Source of the DNA: Stenogyne calaminthoides
Lineage: Eukaryota; Streptophyta; Magnoliopsida; Lamiales; Lamiaceae
Assembly (NCBI GenBank): GCA_037126765.1
Contig: JBBCBC010000001.1
Span: forward strand, 34,456,804-34,520,803
Length of the DNA: 64,000 nucleotides
Direction: 5' to 3'
Position 1 is the stretch's first letter, and the number at the start of each line of letters is the position of its first letter. Below are positions 1 through 11,103 of this stretch, in pieces. Position numbers and translations under genes: made by a program. Under the pieces are notes generated by a model that was not told the origin of the DNA, did not search any database, and was given only the letters and a program-made list of their open reading frames with translations.

Positions 1-800
1 GTTTGAGATCCAAAAATGATGTCATCAACATATATCCAACTAGTAAGATATCTTCCCCATCCTCTATCCCCGAACAGAGTTCTATCAACAGCCTTTTGAC
101 AAAACCATGGTCAAGAAGAAACCGAGAAAGAGTATCATACCATGCTCGGGGTGCTTGCTTAAGACCATACAAAGCTTTTTCCGAGCCTCAGAAAACTTGG
201 TCATTCTGCTTTGAAACCGTGAGGTTGTTCCACATAAACCTCTTCTTTAAGCACACCGCTCAGAAATGCACTTTTCACATCCATTTGATAGATCGTGAAC
301 TTCATGTGGGCAAAGATATGCAAGAAACAATCTGATGGCTTCTAGTCTTACAACAGCAAAGGTTTCATCATAATCCAAGCCTTCTTCTTGGGAATAACCT
401 TGTGCAACTAGCCTTGCCTTTGTTTCTCACAATGTTGTTGTTTTCATCTCTTTTATTCTTGAAAACCCACTTGGTTCCAATGACATTGTGCCTTTCCTCG
501 TCTATCTACCAAATCCCATACTTCATTCCTTGAGAATTGATTCAAATTTCATCTTGCATAGCAAGAATCCAATGAGAATCTTGTAGAGCTTCACCAATCT
601 CAAGAGAGGTTCTTTCTCCGATAGGATGCAGCAGAATAGTGCACTCTCACCATGGAACCTTCTTGTTTTAACACCTTCAGCTTAGATCACCCACAACTGA
701 CTTGTAGGATGACTATCTAACCATTTCCTTCTTGATGTTCCCCTTCAAGAATATCCTCAACATTTGAAATGTTAGGTTCGCTTAAATCAAGAAACTCAAG
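1..800 (-). pseudogene. copia reverse transcriptase fragment
   Basis: This is the reverse transcriptase part of pol, which copies element RNA into cDNA in the virus-like particle. On the minus strand the catalytic YVDD block followed by IIFGS is at about 8-35. Further upstream in that reading, near 480-550, are the conserved block opening the domain (NEVW..LVD) and the GTKW-like segment. Frameshifts and stops interrupt it, for example around 180-240 and 430-540. RNase H should follow to the left of the window. The domain and subfamily are clear from comparison with the better copies at 39740-40400 and 51877-52530. Confidence 0.85.
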
Positions 801-1485
801 GAACAACAAAAAGGAGAAAGGAATCATCTTCCTCGTGGGAAATTCTATTCGAACATTGTCGAGACATTTGATCCCCTTTGGTTGATAGATTCGTAATTTG
901 CCTCACCGTGACCACATCTTCATTGGCATCACATACCGAAGTCCGAATCGGTGTCTGCTCAGATTGGTTACCTTTTGAGTGTTGACTTTCCCCGAGTCTC
1001 ACCATCCCGATTTCCATCCCGAACTTCTTTATTCGAAGTCCGAGTCACTCCAATCATAGATAGTGACCGACTTCTTCTTTTTCGTGTTCAAATGATGATT
1101 TATCTTTCTGCTTTCAGCTTAATCTGGTGATCCTCTTAGTCACCATCTCATCATCATGTTCCTGTTTTTTTCCGAACACAAGTAGATTCATCAAAAACAA
1201 CATGAGGTGTTTCTTCCACAATAAGAGTCCTATAGTTGTAAACTCGAAAAGCTTTTATCGACTTCGAATATCCTAAGAATATTCCTTCATCGCCTTTTAC
1301 TATCAAATGTTTTCAAGTGATCTTTTACCATTATTGTGTATGAAACACTTGTAACCAAACACACGAAAAAAAAAAACAAGAGGCTTCCTTTCATTCCAAA
1401 GCTCATAGGGTGTTTTGCCTTGACTCTTGGTCAAGATGGATCTGCTTCCGAGAGTAGCATGCAAAGGTTGACAAATTTTCAAATT
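801..1485 (-). pseudogene. degraded integrase to reverse transcriptase linker of copia pol
   Basis: This stretch lies between the integrase core and the reverse transcriptase of the minus-strand element. It corresponds to the variable region found at 38960-39720 and 51060-51880 in the tandem copies. Short matches to those copies remain, such as the segment ending in DEGIFLGYS with the following VEETPHV block, at about 1200-1300. The frame shifts repeatedly, and no continuous open frame of useful length is left on this strand. The integrase C-terminal part normally lies here, but I could not mark its limits. Confidence 0.6.
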
Positions 1486-2090
1486 TCAAAACCTTTTAGG
1501 AATGTCAGCTTCAGCAATCATTGTCCTTGCAGCTTCTTTCAGAGTCCTGTTCCTTCTTTCAGCAACACCATTTTGTTGAGGGGTCCTTGCAGCTGATGTT
1601 TCATGTGAAATTCCATTCTCTCGCACAATAATCGATATGATATGATTTATAAACTCGCCTCCTTTGTCGATCCGATTTTGACCACACTCGATTTTTTTCT
1701 CAATACCGAGTCTTTTCAAGAATCTCGCAACTTTTATCTCGAGTCTCTTTTCTTACTAAGTAAGAATATGACCCAAGTATATCTTGAGTAGTCATCAACT
1801 ACTACCAATGTGTATTTCCTGCCATTAGTGCTTACTGGTGTTATAGGACCAAAAAGATCCATATGCAGTAATTGAAGTATTCTGTCAGTAGAAACTTCTA
1901 CTTTGTTTTTAAATGATGCTTTTATTTTATTTCCTTTCTGGCACGCATCACAAATATGTTCCTTACTGAACACTTCATTAGGCAACCCTCTCACAAGAGC
2001 TAATCCTGAAAGCTTGTTCAGGGTTTTGAAATTTAGGTGATTCATTCTTTTATGCCATAACCAACCGGTATCTCGTGGAACTTTTAGCAA
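1486..2090 (-). pseudogene. copia GAG_pre-integrase and integrase core
   Basis: The minus-strand frames 2090-1734 and 1719-1486 carry the zinc-binding GAG_pre-integrase segment (WLWHKRMNHLNF, then CDACQKG) and the integrase catalytic core, which inserts the cDNA into the chromosome. The first catalytic Asp is in MDLFGP. The second is expected in the DKGGEF block, and the Glu is in NGVAERRNRT, so the D,D,E layout is recognisable. A frameshift near 1720-1735 separates the two frames. This is the best-preserved integrase core in the window. The spacing of blocks is normal for copia integrase. Confidence 0.88.
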
Positions 2091-2460
2091 CTAAACATGT
2101 ATCTTTAGGAGTTGAACTCCAATCAAGAAGATACACATTCCCTTTCTTTGTACCAACCAAGAATACTTTCGTGATGTATCATCTTTCACAAAACATAAGT
2201 TCTTAGAGAACTCAACATTGAAACCCTTATCACAGAATTGGCTAATTGAAAGCAAGTTATGCTTCAATCCGTATACATATGAAACACCATGGATATGAAC
2301 CGAGTCGATTTCCAAAGTTCCATATCCTTCACCGTCCCCTTGAGTTATCTCCAAAAGTGATCTCAGGGCCTCTTTGTTAAACATAATCACCGAGTATCTT
2401 CTTGTATCCTGTCATATGTCTTGAACATCCACCGTCAAGATACCATATATCGAGCTTTTT
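2091..2460 (-). pseudogene. copia aspartic protease region
   Basis: The retroviral-type aspartic protease cuts the Gag-Pol polyprotein. On the minus strand, at about 2446-2400, the active-site block reads WYLDGGCSRHMTG where the family normally has D-S/T-G, so the catalytic Ser codon has become Gly. The following frame (2390-2091) contains YGTLEIDSVHIHGVSYV and HNLLSISQFCDKG, the usual continuation toward the GAG_pre-integrase domain. The same Ser position is altered (DKG) in both copies of the 28.3-kb tandem, while the element at 12436-28679 retains DSG. Confidence 0.78.
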
Positions 2461-3640
2461 TCATCTCTCGCTTCCAATAAAAAGCCATGTGATCTTTAGT
2501 CGGTTCAAGGCCTTTTGTTTTCCTCCCGAAAAACAGATCAATTCTTAGGTACCCAATTTGTGTAGGGTCCTACAAGGTTAGATGTACCTTTTCGAATCCA
2601 AATCACCGACAACTCTAATCACTTTAGAGTGGCTAATTTGTCTTCCATAAACATCAACATATACATCCACTACTCTAGGTGCCTTAGCAGTTTTCAGATA
2701 TGTGTGCTAGCTTTTAGCATGAACATGTGACTTTGAATTCTTCTTTGGTTCAGCCTCTCGCTCATTTGCTTTTGGCTTCAGGCAAATGGTCTAAATCGTT
2801 GTTGACTCGGGTTCGATAACCTTTTACCCGTAGGCAAGTGGGGTTCAGTTGTCCGTGATCGAACTGGTCTTTCAAAGATAATGAGGACTTGGTCTCTTCA
2901 TTGAGAATGTCTCTCGCCGAAAGTGTTTCTCATCCGAGGATTCCTCCGATGGTTCAAGTGGAGAGCCTTTCAGTTTTGCATTCTTAGCCCGAGGCTTTGA
3001 AGTACTTGCTCGAATTTTTCATAATCGATCGCTTTCGTTTTTCTAGCCTTCACCGAGGTTTGGGCTTTCTAACCCGATCATTCGGGCTTTTATTGAGACC
3101 ATAGGTCTTTTTTTCCTTGTCTACAACCTTGGGCATTACTTCATTTTGAAGTGTAGGTGCCAATTTGGTTTTACAAAGATAGTCTTCTTGCTACTTGATG
3201 CAAAGATTTAGATGACCTTGTGAGGTTCCCCGAATAAATCCTAATCCAGCTTTTTATAGTCACAGATCTCTCAGAACTCTCAATTTCATCTATTACATTA
3301 GATGCATTATTCAATAGAGTTAACTTCTTCTCGCACTATCCTCACAGCTTCAGAGAGTTTTATGCTTCTCGAGAGGTCATTGAACTCGCTTACGATTAGT
3401 CAATCTCTTCAAAGGATTTCTAGCTTTTCGCTTAGGGACATTATCAACTTCTTTCTCTTCTCGAGAGTTGTACTTTCGTAACATCCAGTTCATCAAGAGC
3501 TCCCATTAATTGAGAAGTGATTTCAATATTGCTAGAGTCTTTCCATTTTAGATTTTCAAATTTTCAATTCCTTATTCGCTTCTTGAGTTCTATTTAGCGA
3601 TCCTTGCAAAACAAAGATAGTCCTTCATCGATTCTCAAAA
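2461..3640 (-). pseudogene. degraded gag-protease linker of family S element
   Basis: No long frame survives here on either strand. By position it corresponds to the linker between the nucleocapsid zinc knuckle and the protease in the tandem copies (36720-37860 and 48800-49960), which encodes a coiled-coil-like charged segment. Short matches to that linker remain, including one near 2560-2700 with a VGPYTKWVPK-like stretch. The region is dense in TCG and CGA triplets, the same patchy pattern described in the findings. Confidence 0.55.
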
Positions 3641-3647
3641 GAATCCA

Positions 3648-4929
3648 TCAGTCAAAATGATTGTTTTCCGTGGAACTTAAAAACTCTTGTGCTAGTGTAG
3701 GAGCAACAACAGAGAAAGAAGAGTTTACCTCCTCAATGGCCATCGAAAAGATGTCATCACTTTCACCGTCTCGAGAATATCTCATCCAAGAGCTAGATCC
3801 CTCCTCGAGTGTTCTTCTTCTCGCAACCATGGCCTTTTTGCTTGAGAACTTCGGTCTCTTTTTAGCTTGCCTTTCTCTTCTCTCCTTAGCACTCAAATCT
3901 GACAATCATACCGAAGTGACCTTTCTTCCGCAATTATAAAGATCTGTTGGTATCATCATCCCGATCATTTTCTTCCTTGACTTGGAGTCCTTCTTTCTCG
4001 ATGAAGATCCTTCAAATTTTCGTGTCCTTCTTCTTCTCGCTTGATCCGTCCTCGTGTTTCTTCCGCACCGTGGGTTCCTGTAATAGCTTTTTTGTATTTT
4101 CCAAATCTACTATTAAGTCTGTCAAACCTCCTTGCCATCAGTGCTAGCTTTTCCTCAAACTCATCCTGATGTTTAGCATGGGGGTTCTCAGACTCTCTAG
4201 TTTTACAGGTTTTATCTTTGGCTTTTAAAGCCACATTTTTACTCGATGAAGAATCATCTTTGCTGTCAGCCTTTTTGGATTTCTTATCAATTACAAATTC
4301 ATAGGCCTTCAGCTCAGAGAAGACTTGTTGGTAAGGCATTGAATTAATATTCTTGGTGTTTTCAATCACCACTGCATGAATATCCCATTTCTTAGAAAGA
4401 CCTCTAAGAATTTTCAATGCAACTTCTCTCTGTGGATATTTCTTTCCAAGTGCATTTAGATCGTTCATGATGTTAGTTAATCTGACTTCCAATTTGTCTA
4501 TTGATTCACCATCATACATTTCAAAACTATCAAACTTTCCAATTGCCACTGAAAGTTTGTTTTCTTTTATATGATCTGTGCCTTGGCACATTACAGCTAG
4601 TGTATCCCAAATCTCTTTAGCAGTATTACAGTGAGAGATCATTCCCATCACACCATCATCAATTGTACTTGATAGTGTGTGTTTTTTGCAATGTAGTCTA
4701 GATTGACTAACTTTCTCTCCTCAGAGTCAGTTGGTCATCGACTTAGGGAAATTCTCGCTCTAGGATCAATTCTCTCATCTTCTGCTCCTCCGATTCACCA
4801 CAAGAAATTGAAATGGTCCTTGAGAGACCACTCTCCACATACCCATGTTTGAATACGATGAGCCTCGCATTCTCGCCTCCATAGATCATAGTTCTCCACC
4901 GAGAACATGGGAAGTTTTTTAGAAGACAT
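3648..4929 (-). pseudogene. copia gag (family S)
   Basis: Gag forms the particle that packages element RNA. On the minus strand a start at 4929 (MSSKKLPMFSVENYDLWR) parallels the start of both tandem copies (MPSKKFPMFSVESYDLWR). The frame 4651-3965 carries the core, with KEIWDTLAVMCQG and LTNIMNDLNALGKKYPQRE. This core is intact here, whereas about 44 codons of it are deleted in both tandem copies. A decayed CCHC zinc knuckle (NCGRKGHF) is near 3945-3900, and a charged tail runs to 3648. Frameshifts lie near 4650-4790 and 3965. Confidence 0.85.
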
Positions 4930-5047
4930 TTTATCCGATCCTTTGAAAAGAAAAAAATTTTCAAAAATAAGATCGGCCAGATAGACCACAAGTATTTTTG
5001 AAAATAAAACTTTGGTCAACACAAAGAAAGGGTCAAGTTGAACCACC

Positions 5048-5060
5048 GCTTCCGATACCA
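5048..5060 (-). other. primer binding site (initiator-Met tRNA type)
   Basis: On the minus strand the sequence directly inside the LTR, after a two-base spacer, reads TGGTATCGGAAGC. The plant copia primer site complementary to the 3' end of initiator tRNA-Met is TGGTATCAGAGC, so the match is good apart from the CAGAGC part. First-strand cDNA synthesis would start here. Confidence 0.8.
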
Positions 5061-5062
5061 CT

Positions 5063-7082
5063 TGTTGGTCCCGGCAAAACGAGTCTTACACGCATGGGGG
5101 GGGAATACACGTGTTCAAGTTTTTTAAAACTTTTTTCTTCGAGGTCACTGGGGGTCGATAATCCTCAAGATTAGGTTCGAGAAGCACAGATCGCTCGAGT
5201 CAAAGTCTATCGAGACAAAGATCCCGAAAATGCTTTCGATACCTGATAATCCCAACCGAGTCCTCGAAAAGTCGAGATCCCGAGTTGCTTGGATCGATAA
5301 CTAACTTCATCAATCCTCAAATGAGAGTTCAGTTTAGTAACTATCCGTTCTAGCTACTCACCGTCTTGAAATGGTTGGCCCCTTAGTTTATACTCGTTTT
5401 AAGCTTTGCTGAAAACCTTCCCTTTATGAAATAGTGATTAAGTTGAGATTCACTTATGCAACTTCAGTGGATTGATTCCAACTGAATATCAGTGAAAAGT
5501 ATGCTTTCAAAATCAAGTCAATGCAATGTTTAAGCACGATATAAGGAAAGCAATAAAGAACACAAAGAATTATAGTGGTTCGTAGACTCAAGCTCCTACA
5601 TCCACTCTCCCCGATCCTCAGAGAAATTCACTATCAACTTCTGAGCTTTCTGACTACCTCGCGTAGTTTACTTACTCAACTCGGCCCTGAGTTTTTTGAC
5701 TACTCCACGTAGTTTACTTACTCAACCCGACCTTGAGCTTTCTGACTACCTCCTTAGTTTACTTACTCAAACACAAACAAGCTTTGACTACCCCTCAGAG
5801 CTTACTAACTTCTCCTCTAGAGTTTTCTCGACTACTCCGCCAGTAGTTTACTAACTCTTTACAACTCTTCTCACCAACAAACACACTCCAACTACCTTCT
5901 CAAGGGTTTGGGGTTTCTCGTTGGTTTCAACTAGATGAGATATCCTTTACAATGAAGCACAATGCAAAGGGTTAGGATATCTCGACTAAGCTTTGGATAA
6001 TTCTTATCAAGCTAGGCTTAGTATAGTGAGCTCTCTTCAATGTAGAAGCACTTGGGAAATTCTAAGTTTTTCGAGTGCTTTAACTTTTGAAAAAATAAGT
6101 TTGAGCTCTTTAGTTACGTATAAATTTCCCGTCACCTTACAATGTAGAGGGTCACCAGTATTTATAGGCATACACCAAGGTCACTCTTGAAAACTATCCG
6201 TTGGAGAGATAGCTTCGTGAGTTTCCTCTTATGGTGTGTGAGAAACGGCTATATTTAGGGTTTGAAACTCCCTAACACATTTTAGGCAATAGCCTTTCAT
6301 GTAGCCGGTCTTCACTTTTTGCAGTCTGGAACTTTTGTACATCTGACATCTTTTTCAGCTACTTGTCACTATCAGTGTCAGTATGGTACAGTGTCGTCTT
6401 CCTCTTTTTGACTTTTGTCTCCAGTTAAAGGTAGACACCTTCAACGACTCTTTTGGTTACAAACTCTGAGTTTGATATAACCTTAACAACACTTCTGACT
6501 TAGTTCCTTTTGTCTGCATTTGAATGTCTTGGCAATATCTAACTTTCTAAGGAATCGCGCGTTTTTCAAGATTGCATCCTTCGAATAGATATATTCAATT
6601 GCTCAAAACATTCAGTTCAAATCGAGCATTCAAGACTTTATCGAGTCTTCGAGAATTATCGTGCCTTGAGTATTCTTGATCTTCAATCTTCAGTCTTCAG
6701 TCTTGCGTCTTCAGAGTCTTCAGAGTCTTCAGGGTCTTCAGAGTCTTCTGAGTCTACTGACTGATACACTGAATCTTTCCGTATGAGTCTTTAGTTCCTC
6801 AGTATCCTACTGAGTCTTCAGTATCTCAGTTTCACACTGAGTCTTCAAAACCTTCAGTTTCATACTGAAACTTTAGTTTCCTCAGAAACATACTGATTTC
6901 TTCAGAGTCTTCAGAACCTATCCTGAACTATATCTGCTGACTATACATTTTGCAGATAACATCCTGAATACTCTAAAACTGAATCCTGACTCAACTATCA
7001 AGATCATTCTGAACATGTCATACTCAGGGGTTTTGGGATCAAATCAAAATCATATATCTTTTATTAAATTCATCTCTCAACA
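5063..7082 (-). mobile_element. 5' LTR of the left family S element (2,020 bp)
   Basis: The plus strand begins TGTTGGTCCC and ends CTCAACA, so the LTR has the usual TG...CA ends. The inner end abuts the primer site. On the minus strand it holds a TATA box (6159-6166), a TCCAACGG motif (6198-6205), a U3 repeat block rich in GTCTTCAGA units (about 6680-6930) and a downstream block of about five units of 45-50 bp containing AGTTTACTTACTCAA (about 5650-5860). The GAACCACTATAA motif shared by the S, T and U LTRs lies near 5570-5585 on the minus strand. Confidence 0.9.
6159..6205 (-). promoter_or_regulatory. LTR promoter: TATA box with upstream TCCAACGG
   Basis: TATAAATA (6166-6159 on the minus strand) lies about 31 bp downstream of TCCAACGG (6205-6198). 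The motif sits between short inverted arms CTATC and GATAG. The same pair occurs at matching places in the other LTRs of the window. Confidence 0.65.
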
Positions 7083-7760
7083 GTATATATATATATATGT
7101 TATGATTTGGTGAAATGGATAATGTGTTTGTTTTAGATATGAATAGATTGTATAATTTAGTTTTTGGGATGTGAATGCTCTTGCAAATGTGTGGATTAAA
7201 ATGTGAATTTATATATTTTTGGGTTGGTTGATGAATTTATATGATTTTTAGGTTGGTTGGTTTGTTGTTTAATTGATGCACTCAAGGTGTTTGATAATAT
7301 GCTTGTGTGAGGATTTAAACATAAATTAAGATTAATACATTAGGATATATTTGAGTTATTGATTGATGATTTGGTGAATGGATAGTGTGTTGCTTTATAT
7401 GATTGATGGTACATTAGGATACATTGTCTTGAGAAGCAACAAAACCTTAGGTACATTAGAATTTGAAGTAGTAATCAAGCTATAAACTTTTGTTGACTTG
7501 GTTAATCTTGACTTGATCTACCTAATGTCATTTTGTGGATATAAGTTCAACTATTTTACCAATTCATAAAGGTTTAAACTTCAAAATTTGGTATGACATC
7601 AATGCATGTATTATCTCAAAATTAGAAAATTAAAATGAATGTAGATTAAGTATGGTTAGGTATGCATTAGGATTGGAATACTTTTAGGTTTAATACATTA
7701 GGATACATTATCTTGAGAAACACTTCATATTGTCTTTTCTATAGGCATCTCTAGTTCTAT
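7083..7760 (+). other. non-coding CACTA leader or intron
   Basis: This AT-rich stretch has no reading frame of note. It begins with a short TA microsatellite (7084-7099). A T-rich tract ending TTTTCTATAG (near 7735-7744) just before the transposase start looks like the 3' end of a plant intron. The repeated phrase ACATTAGGATACATT occurs several times between 7340 and 7710, which suggests local duplication. I see no terminal inverted repeat here. Confidence 0.5.
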
Positions 7761-9190
7761 ATGGATCGAAAGTGGGTTCGAAAGCGCATCGATTATCGAT
7801 GAGTATAGTAATGGGGTGAAAGAATTTTGTAATCATGCAATTAGACATCGACCACCTCGGTACATTCCATGTCCGTGTTGGAAATGTATGAATGGAAAAA
7901 CCGTTAGTGGTCGAGAAAGTCTGTTTGACCACTTGATGATTCACGGTATTGATAAAACATATATCGTTTGGACATATCATGGTGAGAGAAGAGATGGATG
8001 TAGCTCAAGCAACCTAGAAACTGACTTTAGGTTTGAACATACAGTGGATGTGGATATTTTCGATGATATACCGACTGCTGATACATCGAGTGGGGATGAC
8101 GATGATCCGCAAGATCACCCTTATATGTCGAGAGAAGTTAAGTGATTCTCGCCGGATTACCACTGCGGGTCTGGTGTAAGAAGGCAACAAAACTGTCACC
8201 GTGTTGATATTGTTCAACCTAAAAGCGACTCACCAGTTGTCCGATGAAGTGCTTCACAAGTATGCCGAAAACAAAGAAGTGGTCTATTGCCACGATGGAA
8301 ATGTATTGCCTAAGAGAGCATATGATGCTAAACAAATGCTCAAGTCCATCGGGTTAACACATCGTAAAATTCATGCTTGTCCGTGATTGTATCTTATTTC
8401 GAAGGAGTATGCGGACCTCGATGAATGTCCCAAGTGTGGGGAGAAGCGATATAAGAAAAATAAATCTCCCGCAAAGGGTGTTGTGGTACTTTCCAATAAT
8501 ACCAAGATTCAGGAGAATGTATAGTAGCATACAGGATGCTAGAAATTTAACTTGGCATCATGATGATAGGATCAAAGATGGAATGCTAAGACACCTCACC
8601 GATTCACTCCAAAGGAAGACATTCGATGTCGCATCCGCAATTTGGCAACGAGCCATGACACTTGCGCTTTGCACTCTCAATTGATTTTAATGAACTGCTT
8701 CGGTATCCAAAGTACCAACCGTAGTACATGGCCGATGATTCTGTTAGTTTATAACCTTTCACTCGAGTTGTGCATGAAGCGCACTTACATGATGTTGTCT
8801 ATGTTGATATCAGGACCCAAACAACCTGGTAACGACATAGATGTATATCTGGCTCCTTTGATAGAGGACTTGAAGCTCATGTTGGATGAGGGTGTCGATG
8901 TGTATGATGCTTGTAGAAAGGAGAATTTTAAGTTGAAGGCCATGCTGTTTGGAAATATCAATGACTTTCCCGCTTACGGGAATCTATCTGGATATAGTGA
9001 GAAAGGGGTCGATGCATGTCCTTGTTGTACCAAGAAGACACATCACATTCGCTTGAGTCATTGTAGGAAGACCGTTTATATGGGACATAGGAGGTGGTTG
9101 GACCCAACCCATAAGTACAGAACAATGGCCGATGCATTCGATGGCACAATTGAGAAAGGTGAAGCACCACGTTTATTGTCAGGTTCGGAT
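7761..9190 (+). pseudogene. TNP2-type CACTA transposase, N-terminal part
   Basis: Transposases of this family bind and cut CACTA ends. The start MDRKWVRKR matches the usual N-terminus, followed by the transposase-associated zinc-binding segment (YIPCPCWKCMNGKTV) and HLMIHGIDKTY. The Transposase_21 core is clear at 8800-9190: NDIDVYLAPLIEDLK, FPAYGNLSGYSEKG, CPCC and YMGHRRWL. Frame changes occur near 7800, 8150, 8375 and 8690, so no complete protein can be made. The frame ends at the CGGAT duplication of the solo LTR and resumes in frame at 11104. Confidence 0.9.
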
Positions 9191-9462
9191 TGATGGTCCC
9201 GATTTTTGGTGTTTGGAAAACCCATTTTTTTTGTTTTCTTTAAACATTTCTTTGCGATGCATATAAAACAGGGGTGAGGGAATGGTGATACCAAATTTTT
9301 AGCTTTTAAGAACGATGTGTGTTGTTTTGCTTATAATCGAATGCATATGTCAAGTATGAACATAATGCAGTAAAGAACACACGATATTTTATAGTGGTTC
9401 GGACGAAACCGCCCTACATCCACTCTTTCCTTAACACAGGGGAACCTTAACCTACTTTAACC

Positions 9463-9688
9463 TGCGGGACTTATACCACTCACGGGATGGCCGAGATGTT
9501 TACTGAGTTCGCACTCAAGCGGGACTTATCTCCCTTACGGGATTGCCGATACATGTTTACCGAGTTCACACTCAAGCGGGACTTATCTCCCTCACGGGAT
9601 TGCCGATAGATGTTTACCGAGTTCACACTCAAGCGGGACTTATCTCCCTCACGGGATTGCTGATAGATGTTTACCGAGTTCACACTCA
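9463..9688. repeat. 57-bp tandem repeat inside the T solo LTR
   Basis: Units start at about 9463, 9517, 9574 and 9631. The last three are exactly 57 bp apart and begin AAGCGGGACTTATCTCCCT. The first is a variant. The corresponding block in the LTRs at 12436 and 14199 has a 77-bp period, so copy number and unit size vary within the family. Reading frames across it are products of the repeat and not genes. Confidence 0.85.
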
Positions 9689-10104
9689 CCTAAAAATCTT
9701 AACCTAACTTTGAATTTGGGTAAAGGTTTGTTTGGTTTCCAACTAGGTTGAGATTTTCCCTTACATTTGTTTAACCTTGATGCTAAGGATGGGAAAATCT
9801 CTCTAAGCTTAGGATATAACATTTGTGCTTAGATCTAGGGTAGAACACTCTTGAATATATGCGTGTATTTCTAGCTCTGTGTTCTATGGTGGGAATGCTT
9901 GAGTATATAGGATTGGGAGCACAATTCCTGTTGAATGCCTTAGCCGTGCTACGATTAGGCCATATTTCAGGACTCGCATCATATGGCACACGACCTTGGC
10001 TGGGAACTGCTGGAACCCAAATCTTCTTAGCTCTGTAGCATCGTTTGCTACATTCTCCATACTCTTCCACATTCATCCACACTTGATAATGAAGGAAGAA
10101 CTTG

Positions 10105-10157
10105 TATTTATAGTGTGGATTTGAATGTTACCGCTGGAGAGAATCACATTCAAATCC
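10105..10157 (-). promoter_or_regulatory. LTR promoter: TATA box and inverted repeat
   Basis: TATAAATA on the minus strand (10112-10105) lies next to 11-bp perfect inverted arms at 10117-10127 and 10147-10157. The loop holds TCCAGCGG, one base different from TCCAACGG in the other LTRs. Confidence 0.6.
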
Positions 10158-11103
10158 ATACTACTCAGAGCTTTTTGCGACTTTTTAGAGCTTGTCGCCT
10201 TCCTCTCATTGGTCCACGCCACCGAATCTAACGGCTATATTCTTGATTTCTTACGATCTCTAACGGCTATATTCTTGAGGATCTTAAGGTCTCGGGATCT
10301 TGATTCTGTGTCTGAGCCTTGAGTTATCTGAGCTATCTGAACCTTGAGGTTATCTCGAGCCTTGAGTTATCGCGAGCTATCCCCGAACCTTGAGTTATCT
10401 GAGCCTTGATTATCTCGAGCCTTGAGTTTATCCCGAGCCTTGAGTTATCCCGAGCCTTGAGTTCTTGATAACTTCTTGAGTCTCGAGTTCTTGATTGACG
10501 AACTTCTCTTGATGGACCTTATGCGTCGGGCATCTTGACACTTTCGGGCTTCTTGAGTTCGGTTCTGGAATCGTATATCGACCCTCAGTCACATTGACTC
10601 GAACTATCGATTTCTTCTTTGCCTGATCGATCGGCTGTTGATCGGATCAACATATCTTCGGGATCATCTCGGGGATAGCATCGGTCATACGCATTAGGTT
10701 AGCATATCGGTTTATCATGTCGGTCTTGATCCGCGTCCCGATCCCGATCGATCCCATCCGCCATCTTCATATCCGATCTCGATCACGTCTGATCTTGATC
10801 AGTCTCTTTTGCTCATCTTCTGATCTGCAACCTTCTCTTCTGATTTGCTGGCTTTAGCTTTTTCTTCACATCTGAGTTGCACAGCTCATCAGTTGATTCT
10901 GGAACTTATCTGACTCATCTGATCTTGATCACGACTCGTTTGCAGCCTCGTCTGATCTCGATCATCTTCTTCTGATTTTGTGAGTTCCCCTTTAATTTGT
11001 TCTTGCGTTCCCCCTTAACTTGTTATCTGTAAATTAGCTTGAATAACACAAGTTAATAATGTTTTGGCATAAATTATCAAAACTAAAATATCCCAACACG
11101 GAT

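Larger units (their letters stand above)
1..7082 (-). mobile_element. Family S copia (Sirevirus-like) element, left part outside window
   Basis: Read on the minus strand the order is LTR (7082-5063), primer site, gag, protease, integrase and reverse transcriptase, the Ty1/copia order. The window cuts the element inside reverse transcriptase just after the YVDD motif, so RNase H, any ORF3 and the 3' LTR lie to the left and cannot be judged. The LTR matches in type and length (2,020 bp) the last LTR of the 28.3-kb tandem further right, so both belong to one family. The bases after the LTR, 7083-7087 (GTATA), are the expected target duplication, but the partner copy is out of view. Every reading frame is broken, so the element is inactive as assembled. 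Confidence 0.88.
9191..11098 (-). mobile_element. family T solo LTR (1,908 bp) with duplication CGGAT
   Basis: The element is flanked by CGGAT at 9186-9190 and 11099-11103. On the minus strand it begins TGTTGGGATATTTTAG and ends CCATCA, matching the T LTRs at 12436 and 14199. There is no internal domain, so it is a solo LTR left by recombination. Minus-strand features are a TATA box (10112-10105), flanking inverted arms GGATTTGAATG and CATTCAAATCC (10117-10157), and a 57-bp tandem repeat. The plus strand carries two copies of TCTAACGGCTA (10227-10237 and 10259-10269). The insertion breaks the transposase between codons, and the frame is regained after it. Confidence 0.93.

Noticed and set aside
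9463..9688. CRISPR-like array
   Set aside because: The units are contiguous tandem repeats with no unique spacers, in a plant LTR.
9480..9689. Repetitive open frame (SVNSVNIY.QSREGDKSR repeats) on the minus strand, also near 13434-13740 and 15207-15473
   Set aside because: It is produced by translating the 57- or 77-bp LTR tandem repeat. It has no conserved start, lies in LTR sequence and matches no protein family.
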